Positions 35,386 through 44,055 of a stretch of 64,000 nucleotides of DNA are shown here, piece by piece; the stretch's first letter is position 1; each line of letters opens with the position of its first letter. Origin of the DNA: an uncultured Lachnospiraceae bacterium (GTDB taxonomy: Bacteria > Bacillota > Clostridia > Lachnospirales > Lachnospiraceae). The translations under genes and the position numbers were made by a program. The notes under the pieces are model-generated. The model worked only from the letters and a program-made list of their open reading frames with translations. It made no database searches and had not been told where the DNA came from. The stretch lies in the NCBI GenBank assembly GCA_910577955.1, contig CAJTNC010000013.1, positions 1 to 64,000 of the forward strand, given 5' to 3'.

Positions 35386-35853
35386 ATGTCGATAGAGCGG
35401 GTAAGAGAATATTTCAGTGCATATCATATGGACGGAAAGATTCAGGAATTTGAGGTTTCCAGCGCTGCGGTGGAACTTGCGGCGAAGGCTCTTTGCTGCG
35501 CACCGGAGAGGATCGCAAAGACGCTTTCTTTTTTGGTGGACGGACATGCGATACTGGTGGTGGCAGCAGGAGACGCAAAGATCGATAATCACAAATATAA
35601 AGAGAGGTTTGCGGCAAAGGCAAAAATGATTCCGCCGGAAGAAGTGACGGAACTGGTTGGATATGCCGTGGGCGGTGTTTGTCCTTTCGCGGTGAAAGAG
35701 GGCGTGGAGGTGTATCTGGATGTATCGCTGCGTCGGTTTGAGACGGTTTTTCCGGCCTGTGGCAGCGCTAACAGCGCCATAGAACTCGCAATCCCGGAAC
35801 TGGAGAAATATTCGGGGTATGCAGGCTGGGTGGATGTCTGTAAAGGGTATTAA
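35386..35853 (+). CDS. YbaK/ProX-type aminoacyl-tRNA deacylase
   Basis: 155 residues. It matches the YbaK/EbsC family: an N-terminal FEVSSAAVELAAKALCCAPERIAKTLSF, the conserved lysine in IAKTL, VVAAGDAKIDNHKYKE, and a GYAVGGVCPFAV loop. These proteins remove wrongly attached amino acids (for example Cys or Ala from tRNA-Pro) in trans. It lies 49 bases after the solute-binding protein gene and is probably the last gene of the operon. A hairpin with a T-run at 35959-36003 follows. Confidence 0.87.
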   Translation: MSIERVREYFSAYHMDGKIQEFEVSSAAVELAAKALCCAPERIAKTLSFLVDGHAILVVAAGDAKIDNHKYKERFAAKAKMIPPEEVTELVGYAVGGVCPFAVKEGVEVYLDVSLRRFETVFPACGSANSAIELAIPELEKYSGYAGWVDVCKGY

Positions 35854-35958
35854 GAACTATAGATGATATCCTTGCTGTCGGATAAACTATTTTAAGGTAT
35901 GGAAATTACTGCCAAAATGATAGCAAAGAAGTTGGAGCCGGAAAAAGTCGGTTAATGA

Positions 35959-36003
35959 AAAGAAAGGTTTGGGAAAGTGGTAGACTTGAACCTTTCTTTT
36001 TTA
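35959..36003 (+). terminator. Intrinsic terminator
   Basis: AAAGAAAGGTT (35959-35969) pairs with AACCTTTCTTT (35989-35999), followed by a TTTTT run. It ends the arg-operon transcript and separates it from the DUF3990 cassette. Confidence 0.75.
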
Positions 36004-36032
36004 TATAATGAAGATGATTAAGGAGAGGCGCT

Positions 36033-36740
36033 ATGAGCAGAATAAAAGTATATCACGGTTCCGATCATATCATCCGGAATCCGGAGTATCTTGGCGGTCG
36101 GGATGATAATGACTATGGAAATGGATTCTATACAACAGAGTACGAGGACAGAGCAAGAAGCTGGGCTGCCTTGAATGGCAGACCGGAAAAGTCTATCGTA
36201 AACGTATATGAACTGGATACAAAAGAATTGCATGTTCTGGATTTAAACGACCGTGGCGTTCTGGCATGGATTGCAGAAGTGATTGCGAATAGAGGAACGA
36301 ATCAGGAAGCAGCAGCGATTGTAGGAAACAGGCTTGTGGAGTTGTATCGGGTAGATTCCGGACAATATGACATCATTAAGGGGTATCGGGCTGATGATAG
36401 CTACACGCAGGTCATAGAAGCGTTTTTGCTGAATCAGATCAATGTGGAAGAAGTAGAACGCTTATTTTATAAAGGTTCCTTAGGCAATCAGATTTTCCTG
36501 AAATCAGAGAAGGCCTTTGCCAGTATTTTATGGCAAACATCTTATGAAGTTCAGTTAGAGGAACGTAATAAGGATGAAGATGTCCGAGCCAGAAGAGAAG
36601 TAAGTAAATTCCTACAGGCAAGAATGAAGGCAATTCTTCTTGAAGGATATGAAGTTAGTGGCATTACTGCACAAAATGCAATCAGGAATACTCTGATTTA
36701 TCAGAAAGAAGGAAATTATTATGAAGCAGGTCGCTTATGA
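36033..36740 (+). CDS. DUF3990 protein, ADP-ribosyltransferase-like, possible toxin
   Basis: 235 residues, start ATG 36033 after AAGGAGAGG. The N-terminus KVYHGSDHIIRNPEY and NDYGNGFYTTE are the hallmark of DUF3990 proteins, whose predicted fold is that of ADP-ribosyltransferases. A later QIFLKSEKAF segment also fits the family. A second gene overlaps its end by 20 bases, so the pair is translated together. Such two-gene cassettes are toxin-antitoxin or mono-ADP-ribosylation conflict modules by inference. The local composition is more AT-rich than the arg and com operons on each side, suggesting insertion. Target and activity are unknown. Confidence 0.75.
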   Translation: MSRIKVYHGSDHIIRNPEYLGGRDDNDYGNGFYTTEYEDRARSWAALNGRPEKSIVNVYELDTKELHVLDLNDRGVLAWIAEVIANRGTNQEAAAIVGNRLVELYRVDSGQYDIIKGYRADDSYTQVIEAFLLNQINVEEVERLFYKGSLGNQIFLKSEKAFASILWQTSYEVQLEERNKDEDVRARREVSKFLQARMKAILLEGYEVSGITAQNAIRNTLIYQKEGNYYEAGRL

Positions 36741-37146
36741 TGAGGTTTATCTGGATGTCATGATGCAGAAAACCAGATACTTATTTCAGTTGATAGCAAG
36801 AAATATAGAGACCCCATTTCGAGGGATTTCTGATTATATGACCTCATCCTATCGCAAATATATGGATATGGGGAACCCATTGTATTTGAACAAAACTCCA
36901 AAACAAATACTGGGAAGTATCGGTCTGCCGAATCGAACAGATTTGGACATCAGCGAGCAGTATGATGAAATGATTCTGGCATGGATGGCAGATGTATATA
37001 CCTATTTGCAGTGGAAATATAATCTTTCTTCCGAAAAAATGGTGGAAAAGGTAAAGCCGGAGGAACTTTACCGAATGTTTTCGCCGCTGCATGAAACATC
37101 TTTGGCGAATGCAGTAGATAAGGTAAAAGAGATTTATGAATTGTAG
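36721..37146 (+). CDS. Partner protein of the DUF3990 cassette, unknown
   Basis: 141 residues, start ATG 36721 inside the 3' end of the DUF3990 gene. No signal peptide or membrane segment; mostly helical-looking. The C-terminal part (WKYNLSSEKMVEKV, ELYRMFSPLHETSL) is loosely like the short DUF3791 proteins often found beside DUF3990 genes, but it is twice their length. The tight overlap suggests an antitoxin or accessory factor. This is a positional inference; I do not recognise the family. Confidence 0.65.
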   Translation: MKQVAYDEVYLDVMMQKTRYLFQLIARNIETPFRGISDYMTSSYRKYMDMGNPLYLNKTPKQILGSIGLPNRTDLDISEQYDEMILAWMADVYTYLQWKYNLSSEKMVEKVKPEELYRMFSPLHETSLANAVDKVKEIYEL

Positions 37147-37300
37147 GGAAACGAGGGGCGCAGGACTCATCGGCTTTTGCATAGGAACAGGGTTTCAATC
37201 GTAGGCATGGAAAAAAGTCATTAATAATAAAAAAAAGCATAGAACAGCACGAAATTGTCCATACTGGAAATAACTGTGAAAGAAAGAGAGGATTTGTGGT

Positions 37301-37729
37301 ATGGGCATGATCATTGCAATTATTTCCGGCGCCCTGATGAGTATTCAGGGCGTTTTTAATACGAAGGTGACGGAGACGACGGGGGTGTGGACGGCCAACG
37401 CTTTCGTGCAGTTTACAGCGCTTTTAGTATGTGTGGGTGCATGGGCCGCGGTGGAGAGAAATTCTTTTATGTCCCTTGCAAAGGTGGAGCCTAAATATAT
37501 GCTGCTTGGCGGCGTGATGGGGGCGGCGATCACATGGACCGTGATACAGAGTATGAAGAGTTTAGGACCTGCAAAGGCGGTGTTGTTTATTGTGGTGGCA
37601 CAGATTTTGGTGGCGTACCTGATCGAACTGTTCGGGATCTTCGGCGCCCAAAAACAGGATTTTGAAGTAAAAAAACTGATCGGAATGGCGCTTGCCATAG
37701 GTGGAATTATTATTTTTAAATGGGAATAA
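37301..37729 (+). CDS. DMT-superfamily half transporter (DUF606/YdcZ-like)
   Basis: 142 residues with four or five hydrophobic helices: it begins MGMIIAIISGALMSIQGVFNT and ends GMALAIGGIIIFKW. The pattern SIQGVFNTKVTETTGVWTANAFVQF is typical of DUF606-type proteins, which are half the size of ten-helix EamA transporters and likely work as dimers. Substrate unknown. The gene is monocistronic; the com promoter begins 6 bases after its stop codon. Confidence 0.85.
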   Translation: MGMIIAIISGALMSIQGVFNTKVTETTGVWTANAFVQFTALLVCVGAWAAVERNSFMSLAKVEPKYMLLGGVMGAAITWTVIQSMKSLGPAKAVLFIVVAQILVAYLIELFGIFGAQKQDFEVKKLIGMALAIGGIIIFKWE

Positions 37730-37734
37730 ACTAC

Positions 37735-37763
37735 TTGTCAAAAAACGGGCTTTGGCATACAAT
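37735..37763 (+). promoter_or_regulatory. Promoter of the com cluster
   Basis: TTGTCA (37735-37740), a 17-base spacer and TACAAT (37758-37763). It lies about 80 bases before comEA and is the only good promoter seen before comEC, so the whole cluster may be one transcript. Confidence 0.6.
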
Positions 37764-37841
37764 AAATTTATGTTGTCTGTTTTGACGGCATAAGAGGGGC
37801 TTCTTTTCCGCACGGAAAGCGGAATGCGGAAAGGAAAGAGA

Positions 37842-38465
37842 ATGAAATTTGATAAAATAACTATATTTATTGCTGAAAGCCTTCGGAGAGGTTTGTTTTT
37901 GGTATGCTTTTCAGCAATGCTGTCACTTTCGGGCTGCGGCCGGGAAGATACGCTTTTGTCGGAGCTGCGGAGGGAAGAAGATGCGAAGGTTTCCGAGGAG
38001 CGATCGGCGGGGGCGGACAGGGATAGTCAGGAATCCGGGACGGGTGAAAAGATACTGGTTCACGTCTGCGGCGCAGTGAAAAATCCGGGGGTCTACGAAT
38101 TGTCTGCGGGAAGCCGTTTTTATGAGGCGGTGGAAGCGGCGGGCGGTTTTAGCGGGGAGGCTGACAAGGATTACCTGAATATGGCGTCTGTCCTCTCCGA
38201 CGGCAGCAGGCTGGAGATTCCGACGTTGGATGAGGCGAAGGAGAGGGAATTGCTTTCTTCCGAGCAGGAGGGACTTGTAAATATCAACACGGCGGATGTG
38301 GAAAGGCTGTGCGATCTGCCGGGAGTCGGCGAAGGGCGGGCAAAAGCCATCGTCGAGTATAGGGAAAAGCAGGGCGGATTCCAAAAAAAGGAAGATATTA
38401 TGCAGGTTTCCGGCATCGGCGAGAAGATGTATGAGCGGATGGAGGCATATTTGGCGGTGGAGTAA
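37842..38465 (+). CDS. comEA: ComEA-like DNA-binding lipoprotein (SLBB + helix-hairpin-helix)
   Basis: 207 residues from ATG 37842, with AAAGGAAAGAGA just upstream; an ATG at 37824 is an alternative. The N-terminus has a hydrophobic segment ending in LSLSGC, a convincing lipobox, so the protein is probably lipid-anchored. Next comes an acidic linker, then an SLBB domain (ILVHVCGAVKNPGVYELSAG) and a C-terminal helix-hairpin-helix pair (VNINTADVERLCDLPGVGEGRAKAIVEYR...VSGIGEKMYERM). This is the ComEA architecture for binding incoming DNA outside the membrane. comEC lies 3 kb downstream, separated by a two-component system and a GerMN protein. Confidence 0.88.
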   Translation: MKFDKITIFIAESLRRGLFLVCFSAMLSLSGCGREDTLLSELRREEDAKVSEERSAGADRDSQESGTGEKILVHVCGAVKNPGVYELSAGSRFYEAVEAAGGFSGEADKDYLNMASVLSDGSRLEIPTLDEAKERELLSSEQEGLVNINTADVERLCDLPGVGEGRAKAIVEYREKQGGFQKKEDIMQVSGIGEKMYERMEAYLAVE

Positions 38466-38511
38466 GCGCAGTATGGGGAATCACTGCGCAGACAGAAGTG
38501 AGAGGTAAAAG

Positions 38512-39201
38512 ATGGCGAAAAGGGTTTTGGTAGTGGACGACGAGAAGCTGATCGTAAAGGGGATCCGGTTCAGTTTGGAACAGGACGGCATGGAAGTGGA
38601 CTGTGCCTACGACGGAGAGGAAGCGTTGGAGAAAGCGAAAAGCAATACATATGATATTATTCTTTTGGATGTGATGCTGCCGAAGTTGACAGGGTTTGAG
38701 GTATGCCAGCAGATCAGAGAATTTTCAAACGTCCCAGTTGTGATGCTGACGGCAAAGGGCGACGATATGGATAAGATTCTGGGACTCGACTACGGTGCGG
38801 ATGACTACATTACAAAGCCCTTTAATATTCTGGAAGTGAAGGCAAGGTTAAAGGCTATCATGCGTCGGACTGTACCGAAGGAAAATAAAGAAGATAAAAC
38901 CGTTATGCTGGAAAGCGGAGATATGCACTTGAACAGAGAGGACAGGCAGGTATACATCGCCGGAAAAGAGATCAATCTGACTTCAAAAGAATTTGAGGTG
39001 TTGGAACTGCTGATGTCCAACCCGGGAAAAGTCTACAGCCGCGAAAATCTCTTAAAGAGCGTTTGGGGCGCGGATTATCCGGGGGATGTTCGCACGGTGG
39101 ATGTTCATGTCAGGAGACTGCGGGAAAAGATCGAGGGAAACCCCAGCGAGCCTAAGTATGTTCAGACAAAATGGGGAACGGGTTACTATTTTAAAGCGTA
39201 A
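38512..39201 (+). CDS. OmpR/PhoB-family response regulator
   Basis: 229 residues. Receiver domain (1-120) with VLVVDDEKL, phospho-acceptor Asp in IILLDVMLPKLTGFEV (about residue 52), the switch threonine in VVMLTAKG and the lysine in ITKPFN. Winged-helix domain (130-229) with LTSKEFEVLELLMSNPG and VDVHVRRLREKIE. The partner kinase begins 2 bases after the stop codon. Resembles YycF/WalR or PhoP types. Targets unknown; its position between comEA and comEC is unusual. Confidence 0.93.
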   Translation: MAKRVLVVDDEKLIVKGIRFSLEQDGMEVDCAYDGEEALEKAKSNTYDIILLDVMLPKLTGFEVCQQIREFSNVPVVMLTAKGDDMDKILGLDYGADDYITKPFNILEVKARLKAIMRRTVPKENKEDKTVMLESGDMHLNREDRQVYIAGKEINLTSKEFEVLELLMSNPGKVYSRENLLKSVWGADYPGDVRTVDVHVRRLREKIEGNPSEPKYVQTKWGTGYYFKA

Positions 39202-39203
39202 GA

Positions 39204-40709
39204 ATGGAAAATAAGCCGATGCGTTTTCACTGGAAAGATATCAAATCAAAAATCAAGTCCCTGCGAAGCCTGAAAGTAAGGCTGTTCTTGCTGCTTTTAC
39301 TGGTGGGGCTTATTCCGAGCTGGTATATGCAGTACGGTATTCTCGAGAACTATGAAAACCGCGCCGTCTCGGTGCGGACGTCGGAAGTGCAGGCACAACT
39401 TAAAATCATAGCAAATCATCTGCTCATTTACAATTATTTGCGGGATCCGTCTTCCCCGGTTATCAATGCGGAGCTTGAACAGCTTTCCAACTTGTACGGG
39501 GGACGGGTGTTGATCATGTCGGAAAATCTGAAAGTCGTAAAAGACACCTACAGCATCAGCGAGGGAAAGACGATCATCTCAGAGGAGGTCGTAAAATGTT
39601 TTCACGGGGAAAGTATGTCCAATTATGACAGGGATCTGGGCTATATTGAAATGACGATCCCGATCTCGGAGACTGTGGAGACCGGCAAGGCGGGGGAGAC
39701 GAAGGAAGTGGTGAGAGGTGCCATGCTGATCAGCATTTCCTGTGACACGATCCAGATGACAATGGAAATTTTGAGAAATAAGGCGAATATCCTGCTGCTC
39801 ATCATGATGTTGATTATTTTCGGCGGCGCGCTGCTGTTAGTCAATTTTATGATCAAGCCGCTTGAAAAGGTTACGGTTTCCATCAACGAGGTGGCGGAAG
39901 GGTTTTCGGATAAAGCCATCAGCGTGCCGGATTACGCGGAGACGGTTCATATCATCGACGCGTTCAATAAGCTGCTCGGCAGGATGAAAATACTGGATGA
40001 TTCCAGACAGGAATTTGTCTCAAACGTCTCCCATGAATTGAAGACGCCTATCACATCGATGAAGGTGTTGGCGGATTCGCTGTTAGGGCAGGAGGATGTT
40101 CCGGTAGAATTGTACAGAGAATTTATGGAGGATATCGCGGCGGAGATCGACAGGGAGAACAAGATCATCACAGATCTTTTAGCTCTTGTGAAGGTGGACA
40201 AAAAGGTGACGGATATGAACGTCACGGAGGTCAATATGAACGACCTGACCGAGGTGATATTAAAACGCCTGCGTCCCATAGCCAGAAAGCGGGATATCGA
40301 GCTGATTTTTGAGAGCATCCGCCCGGTGAAAGCCACTGTGGATGAAGTAAAAATCAGTCTTGTGTTGTCAAATCTTGTGGAAAATGCCGTCAAGTACAAT
40401 AAGGAGAATGGCTGGGTCAAGGTTGTTTTGGACGCGGACCATCAGTATTTTACGCTGACAGTCAGCGACTCGGGCGTTGGAATCCCGGAGGAAGCGCTCG
40501 ATCATATTTACGAGAGGTTTTACCGGGTGGATAAATCCCATTCCAGAGAGATCGGCGGTACAGGGTTAGGGCTTGCGATCACAAGAAGCGCGGTTTTGAT
40601 GCACAGAGGTTCCATTCAGGTGGAGAGTGTGCCGGAAGAGGGAACAAGTTTTATCGTGAAGATACCGCTCACTTATAAGGCGAGCAGTTTTCATAGGGAG
40701 GAAGCATGA
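39204..40709 (+). CDS. Membrane sensor histidine kinase
   Basis: 501 residues. Two membrane helices (about 25-45 and 192-213) flank an extracytoplasmic sensor of about 145 residues. A HAMP linker and a HisKA domain follow, with the phospho-acceptor in SNVSHELKTPITSMK (about residue 276). The HATPase domain has NLVENAVKYN, DSGVGIPEEAL and GGTGLGLAI. The closest general type is the WalK/PhoR class. It is translationally coupled to the downstream GerMN gene (ATGA overlap) and to the upstream regulator, so the three form one unit. The signal is unknown. Confidence 0.92.
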   Translation: MENKPMRFHWKDIKSKIKSLRSLKVRLFLLLLLVGLIPSWYMQYGILENYENRAVSVRTSEVQAQLKIIANHLLIYNYLRDPSSPVINAELEQLSNLYGGRVLIMSENLKVVKDTYSISEGKTIISEEVVKCFHGESMSNYDRDLGYIEMTIPISETVETGKAGETKEVVRGAMLISISCDTIQMTMEILRNKANILLLIMMLIIFGGALLLVNFMIKPLEKVTVSINEVAEGFSDKAISVPDYAETVHIIDAFNKLLGRMKILDDSRQEFVSNVSHELKTPITSMKVLADSLLGQEDVPVELYREFMEDIAAEIDRENKIITDLLALVKVDKKVTDMNVTEVNMNDLTEVILKRLRPIARKRDIELIFESIRPVKATVDEVKISLVLSNLVENAVKYNKENGWVKVVLDADHQYFTLTVSDSGVGIPEEALDHIYERFYRVDKSHSREIGGTGLGLAITRSAVLMHRGSIQVESVPEEGTSFIVKIPLTYKASSFHREEA

Positions 40710-41632
40710 GGAAGTTGATCATGGCCTGCGTGCTGGGCGTTTTGATTATGACAGGTGTGTCAGCCTGTGGGCAAGACAATCAGGAGAGCGGCCAAAGTTA
40801 TACTGTTTATTTTGTGGATAAAGAGGAGACTCATGTGGTTTCTCAGGAGCACGTCACGCAGACAACGCAGAGAGAGGCTTTGCTGCAGGAGCTGATAGAG
40901 GCGATGGGGGATACGTCGGAAAGACCGGAGTATATTTCCTCACTCCACAGTTCTTTTCAGGGGTACACGCTGAACGAGGGGCAGATGAATCTGGATTTCG
41001 GCGAAGAATATCTGAGACAGAATGCGATTTCCGAGGTGTTGTGCAGAGCTGCGGTCGTGAGGACATTGACCCAGATCGAGGGGATCAATACGATTACATT
41101 TTCTGTGCAGAATGCGGCTTTGATCGATGCCGCAGGCATACCTGTGGGAGTTATGACTGCGGACTCATTTATCGACAACGCGGGAACGGAGATCAACGCC
41201 TACGCGGAGAGCACGTTTTCTCTTTATTTTGCCAACGAGACGGGAGACGGTCTTGTGGAGGTAGACAGAGATGTCATTTACAACAGCAATATCTCCATGG
41301 AGAGACAGGTCATGGAGGAGCTGCTCAAAGGACCGAAAAAGAACGGAAATATAGACGACGAGCAGGGGTATCCGACGATCAATCCTACGGTGACGATACT
41401 CAGCGTTACGGTAAAAGACAGGGTGTGCTATGTCAATCTGAGTAAGGAGTTTTTGACTCCGGTTTACAATGTGACGTCACAGACAGTGTTGTATTCCATT
41501 GTAAACTCCCTTGTGGAACTCCCGGGGGTCAATAAAGTGCAGATTTCCATTGAGGGCAATACCGATGTCACTTATCGGGACAGTGTCAGCCTGACAACGC
41601 AGTTTGAGAGAGATTTGGATATGGTAGAATAA
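40706..41632 (+). CDS. Lipoprotein with two GerMN domains
   Basis: 308 residues. The signal peptide ends with GVSAC, a lipobox at about residue 21. Two copies of the GerMN domain follow (about 30-150 and 165-295), each with an N-terminal strand (YTVYFVD and FSLYFANE) and a late GVNKVQISI- or INTITFSV-type strand. The domain is known from the spore germination protein GerM. Similar GerMN lipoproteins occur beside WalK-like kinases as accessory or envelope proteins. The start overlaps the kinase stop. Role in signalling or the cell wall is inferred. Confidence 0.82.
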   Translation: MRKLIMACVLGVLIMTGVSACGQDNQESGQSYTVYFVDKEETHVVSQEHVTQTTQREALLQELIEAMGDTSERPEYISSLHSSFQGYTLNEGQMNLDFGEEYLRQNAISEVLCRAAVVRTLTQIEGINTITFSVQNAALIDAAGIPVGVMTADSFIDNAGTEINAYAESTFSLYFANETGDGLVEVDRDVIYNSNISMERQVMEELLKGPKKNGNIDDEQGYPTINPTVTILSVTVKDRVCYVNLSKEFLTPVYNVTSQTVLYSIVNSLVELPGVNKVQISIEGNTDVTYRDSVSLTTQFERDLDMVE

Positions 41633-41662
41633 GTTAAAAACAAACGTGAAAAAGGAGAAATT

Positions 41663-43993
41663 ATGCAGATCAGAAGACCGGTCTGCCTGTTTTCCTGTAT
41701 TTTTGCACTGTTGGCGGCGGTCTGTGTATATAAAGGAACATTGCCGGAGGACTCTGTACCGGACGAAGGAGAGCAGGTAGAGTTGACCGGAATAGTCGCT
41801 GATAGAGAATACCGTGTCATGTACGGCGAAAAAATGTCGGTTTTATATGTCACGGATGTCAAAGATCAAAATGACAGGCAGGTCATGTGTTATATAAAAG
41901 ATGCGGGGGAGAAAACAGCGCTCCCGCGCATCGGGGAGACCGTCAGGGTTTCCGGAAAAGTATCATTGTTCCGGGGAGCATCTAACCCCGGAGAGTTCGA
42001 TCTAAAAGAGTATTATCAGATCTTACAGGTATCTTATCGATTAAATCAGACAGAAATTCTGGAACGTTCAGGATCCGGTTATCCACTTAAAGAAAAATTA
42101 TCTCAAATAAAATATGCCTGCTGCGGGATGCTTGAGAAGATATATCCGGCAAAAGAAGCCTCCATTTTGAAAGCGATGCTTCTCGGAGAAAAAAACGGTT
42201 TGGAGGAGGAGACTAAAGAGCTATATCAGTTAAACGGTCTGATCCATATTCTGGCGATTTCCGGGCTTCATATCTCCCTTTTGGGGACGGCGGTTTCCGG
42301 ATTTTTAAAGAAATGCGGTTTGCCAGTCTGGTTTCGTGCCCCCGCCGCCGTAGGCATTATGTGGTGTTACGGTGTGATGACCGGAATGGGAGTATCCACA
42401 TGGCGGGCGGTATTTATGTTTTCCATGCAGCTTGCCGCGGAACTGTTTGGCAGGACTTACGATATGCTGACAGCACTGTCATTTGCGTTGATTTTTATGC
42501 TGACGGATCAGCCCCTGTTAGTAAAACACAGCGGATTTTTGTTATCCTTCGGGGCGGTGGCAGGAATCGGGATCGTGCTTCCGTGGTGGAAAGAGGTGGT
42601 TGGTTGTCTGGGGGAAGGCCTTTCGGCAAAGAAGAGGAAGAGGACAGAGAAGAAAAAGGAAGAAGGAAAGAACAAAGCATCCGTACTTAGGCGGGTGGCC
42701 TGTGGATCCGGGAAAGCGCTTGCAGAGGGACTTTGTCTTGGCAGTGCCATAGCCCTTGCCACGCTGCCGATTTTATTTTACTTTTATTATAAGTATTCTC
42801 TGTACTCCCTGATCTTGAATTTATATGTGATCCCGCTTATGGGGGTGGTATTTGCCGCAGGCATGATATCTTTGGCAGCAGGATTTTTCCTGACGGAAGC
42901 AGGGATCCTTTCGGGTATACCGGACAGGCTTATTCTGCAGCTGTATGAAGTTTCCTGCAGGGAGGCGTTAAAATTGCCAAACGCGGTACATATCGGCGGG
43001 CGGCCGGAACTTTGGCAGATACTTCTGTATTACGGCATTCTGTTCTTTATGATCTTTCGGTATCGATGCGCCGGGGAAGCGGATAATGGGAAAAACAGGA
43101 GGGATAAAAGGCGCAGAGAGCTTCCGGCCATCATGCAGTGGCTTCTTGTGGCAGTCATGCTGTGGGTTTTGTCTCTCAGACCCTCCGGCGGCTTTTCGGT
43201 GTCCTTTTTGGATGTTGGGCAGGGTGACTGCATTGTGATGCGGTACGGAACGGAAAGCTGTTATATGGTGGACGGGGGCTCCACAAGCAGATCGGAGGTA
43301 GGGAAATATACGATACTGCCCTATCTGGAGAGCAGCGGGATAGCAGAGTTAAAAGCGGTTTTTTTGACCCATCCGGACAAAGATCACATCTCCGGCGTCA
43401 TGGAGTTGATGGAACAGTCGGAGTATGGAGTCAGGATAAACAGCCTGATCTTGCCGGATGTTTCCGAAGAGATGAAGCGGGGGGAACTGTCAGAACTCAG
43501 AGAGAGGGCGGCGGAGTATCATATTCCGGTTTACTATATCGGCAGGGGTGACAGACTGTCGGAGGGAGAGCTGAAGATATCCTGTATAGGACCTGAACCC
43601 GGAATAATGACTAAAGAAGTCAATGAAATTTCCACGGTGCTGTATGTGGAATACGGAGAATTCAGGATGCTGCTGACCGGGGACGTCACCGGAGAGCCGG
43701 AGAGGGAGCTCCTCTCGGAACTCTCGGGGCGGGAGGCTGTCACTGTGTTAAAAGCGGCGCACCACGGTTCCAAATATTCCACGCCTCCGGAACTGTTAGA
43801 ATTGACCGATCCGGTATATGTGATCATTTCCGCCGGAGAAGACAACCGCTACGGCCATCCACATAAAGAACTGATAGAACGGCTTAAAGGACAGGGGTGC
43901 CATATTTATCAGACTGCGGAAAGCGGAGCTGTGACGGTGAAAGTGAGAGACGGAAGGATCGGTGTGGAAGAGTTTTTGGGACGGCGGGAATAG
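41663..43993 (+). CDS. comEC: ComEC/Rec2 DNA-uptake channel protein
   Basis: 776 residues. N-terminal hydrophobic segment and an OB-like DUF4131 domain (about 1-140), then a competence domain with many helices containing LIHILAISGLHISLLG, the ComEC signature. A C-terminal metallo-beta-lactamase domain (about 510-770) follows, with SFLDVGQGDCIVMRYG, LTHPDKDHISG (metal ligands), LLTGDV and AAHHGSKYST. This is the full-length form: channel plus predicted nuclease. It transports single-stranded DNA across the membrane. Start ATG 41663 after AAAAAGGAGAAA. holA follows 62 bases later, a common arrangement. Confidence 0.93.
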   Translation: MQIRRPVCLFSCIFALLAAVCVYKGTLPEDSVPDEGEQVELTGIVADREYRVMYGEKMSVLYVTDVKDQNDRQVMCYIKDAGEKTALPRIGETVRVSGKVSLFRGASNPGEFDLKEYYQILQVSYRLNQTEILERSGSGYPLKEKLSQIKYACCGMLEKIYPAKEASILKAMLLGEKNGLEEETKELYQLNGLIHILAISGLHISLLGTAVSGFLKKCGLPVWFRAPAAVGIMWCYGVMTGMGVSTWRAVFMFSMQLAAELFGRTYDMLTALSFALIFMLTDQPLLVKHSGFLLSFGAVAGIGIVLPWWKEVVGCLGEGLSAKKRKRTEKKKEEGKNKASVLRRVACGSGKALAEGLCLGSAIALATLPILFYFYYKYSLYSLILNLYVIPLMGVVFAAGMISLAAGFFLTEAGILSGIPDRLILQLYEVSCREALKLPNAVHIGGRPELWQILLYYGILFFMIFRYRCAGEADNGKNRRDKRRRELPAIMQWLLVAVMLWVLSLRPSGGFSVSFLDVGQGDCIVMRYGTESCYMVDGGSTSRSEVGKYTILPYLESSGIAELKAVFLTHPDKDHISGVMELMEQSEYGVRINSLILPDVSEEMKRGELSELRERAAEYHIPVYYIGRGDRLSEGELKISCIGPEPGIMTKEVNEISTVLYVEYGEFRMLLTGDVTGEPERELLSELSGREAVTVLKAAHHGSKYSTPPELLELTDPVYVIISAGEDNRYGHPHKELIERLKGQGCHIYQTAESGAVTVKVRDGRIGVEEFLGRRE

Positions 43994-44055
43994 AAGGAAA
44001 CATTGACATAATGCTGATCTGTGCGTATGATGGTGAAAGGAAAGGATATTCTGTC

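Noticed and set aside
43897..44055. N-terminal extension of holA within comEC
   Set aside because: The 53 extra codons lie antiframe in the comEC 3' end and intergenic region; a good ribosome binding site and the family start support ATG 44056.
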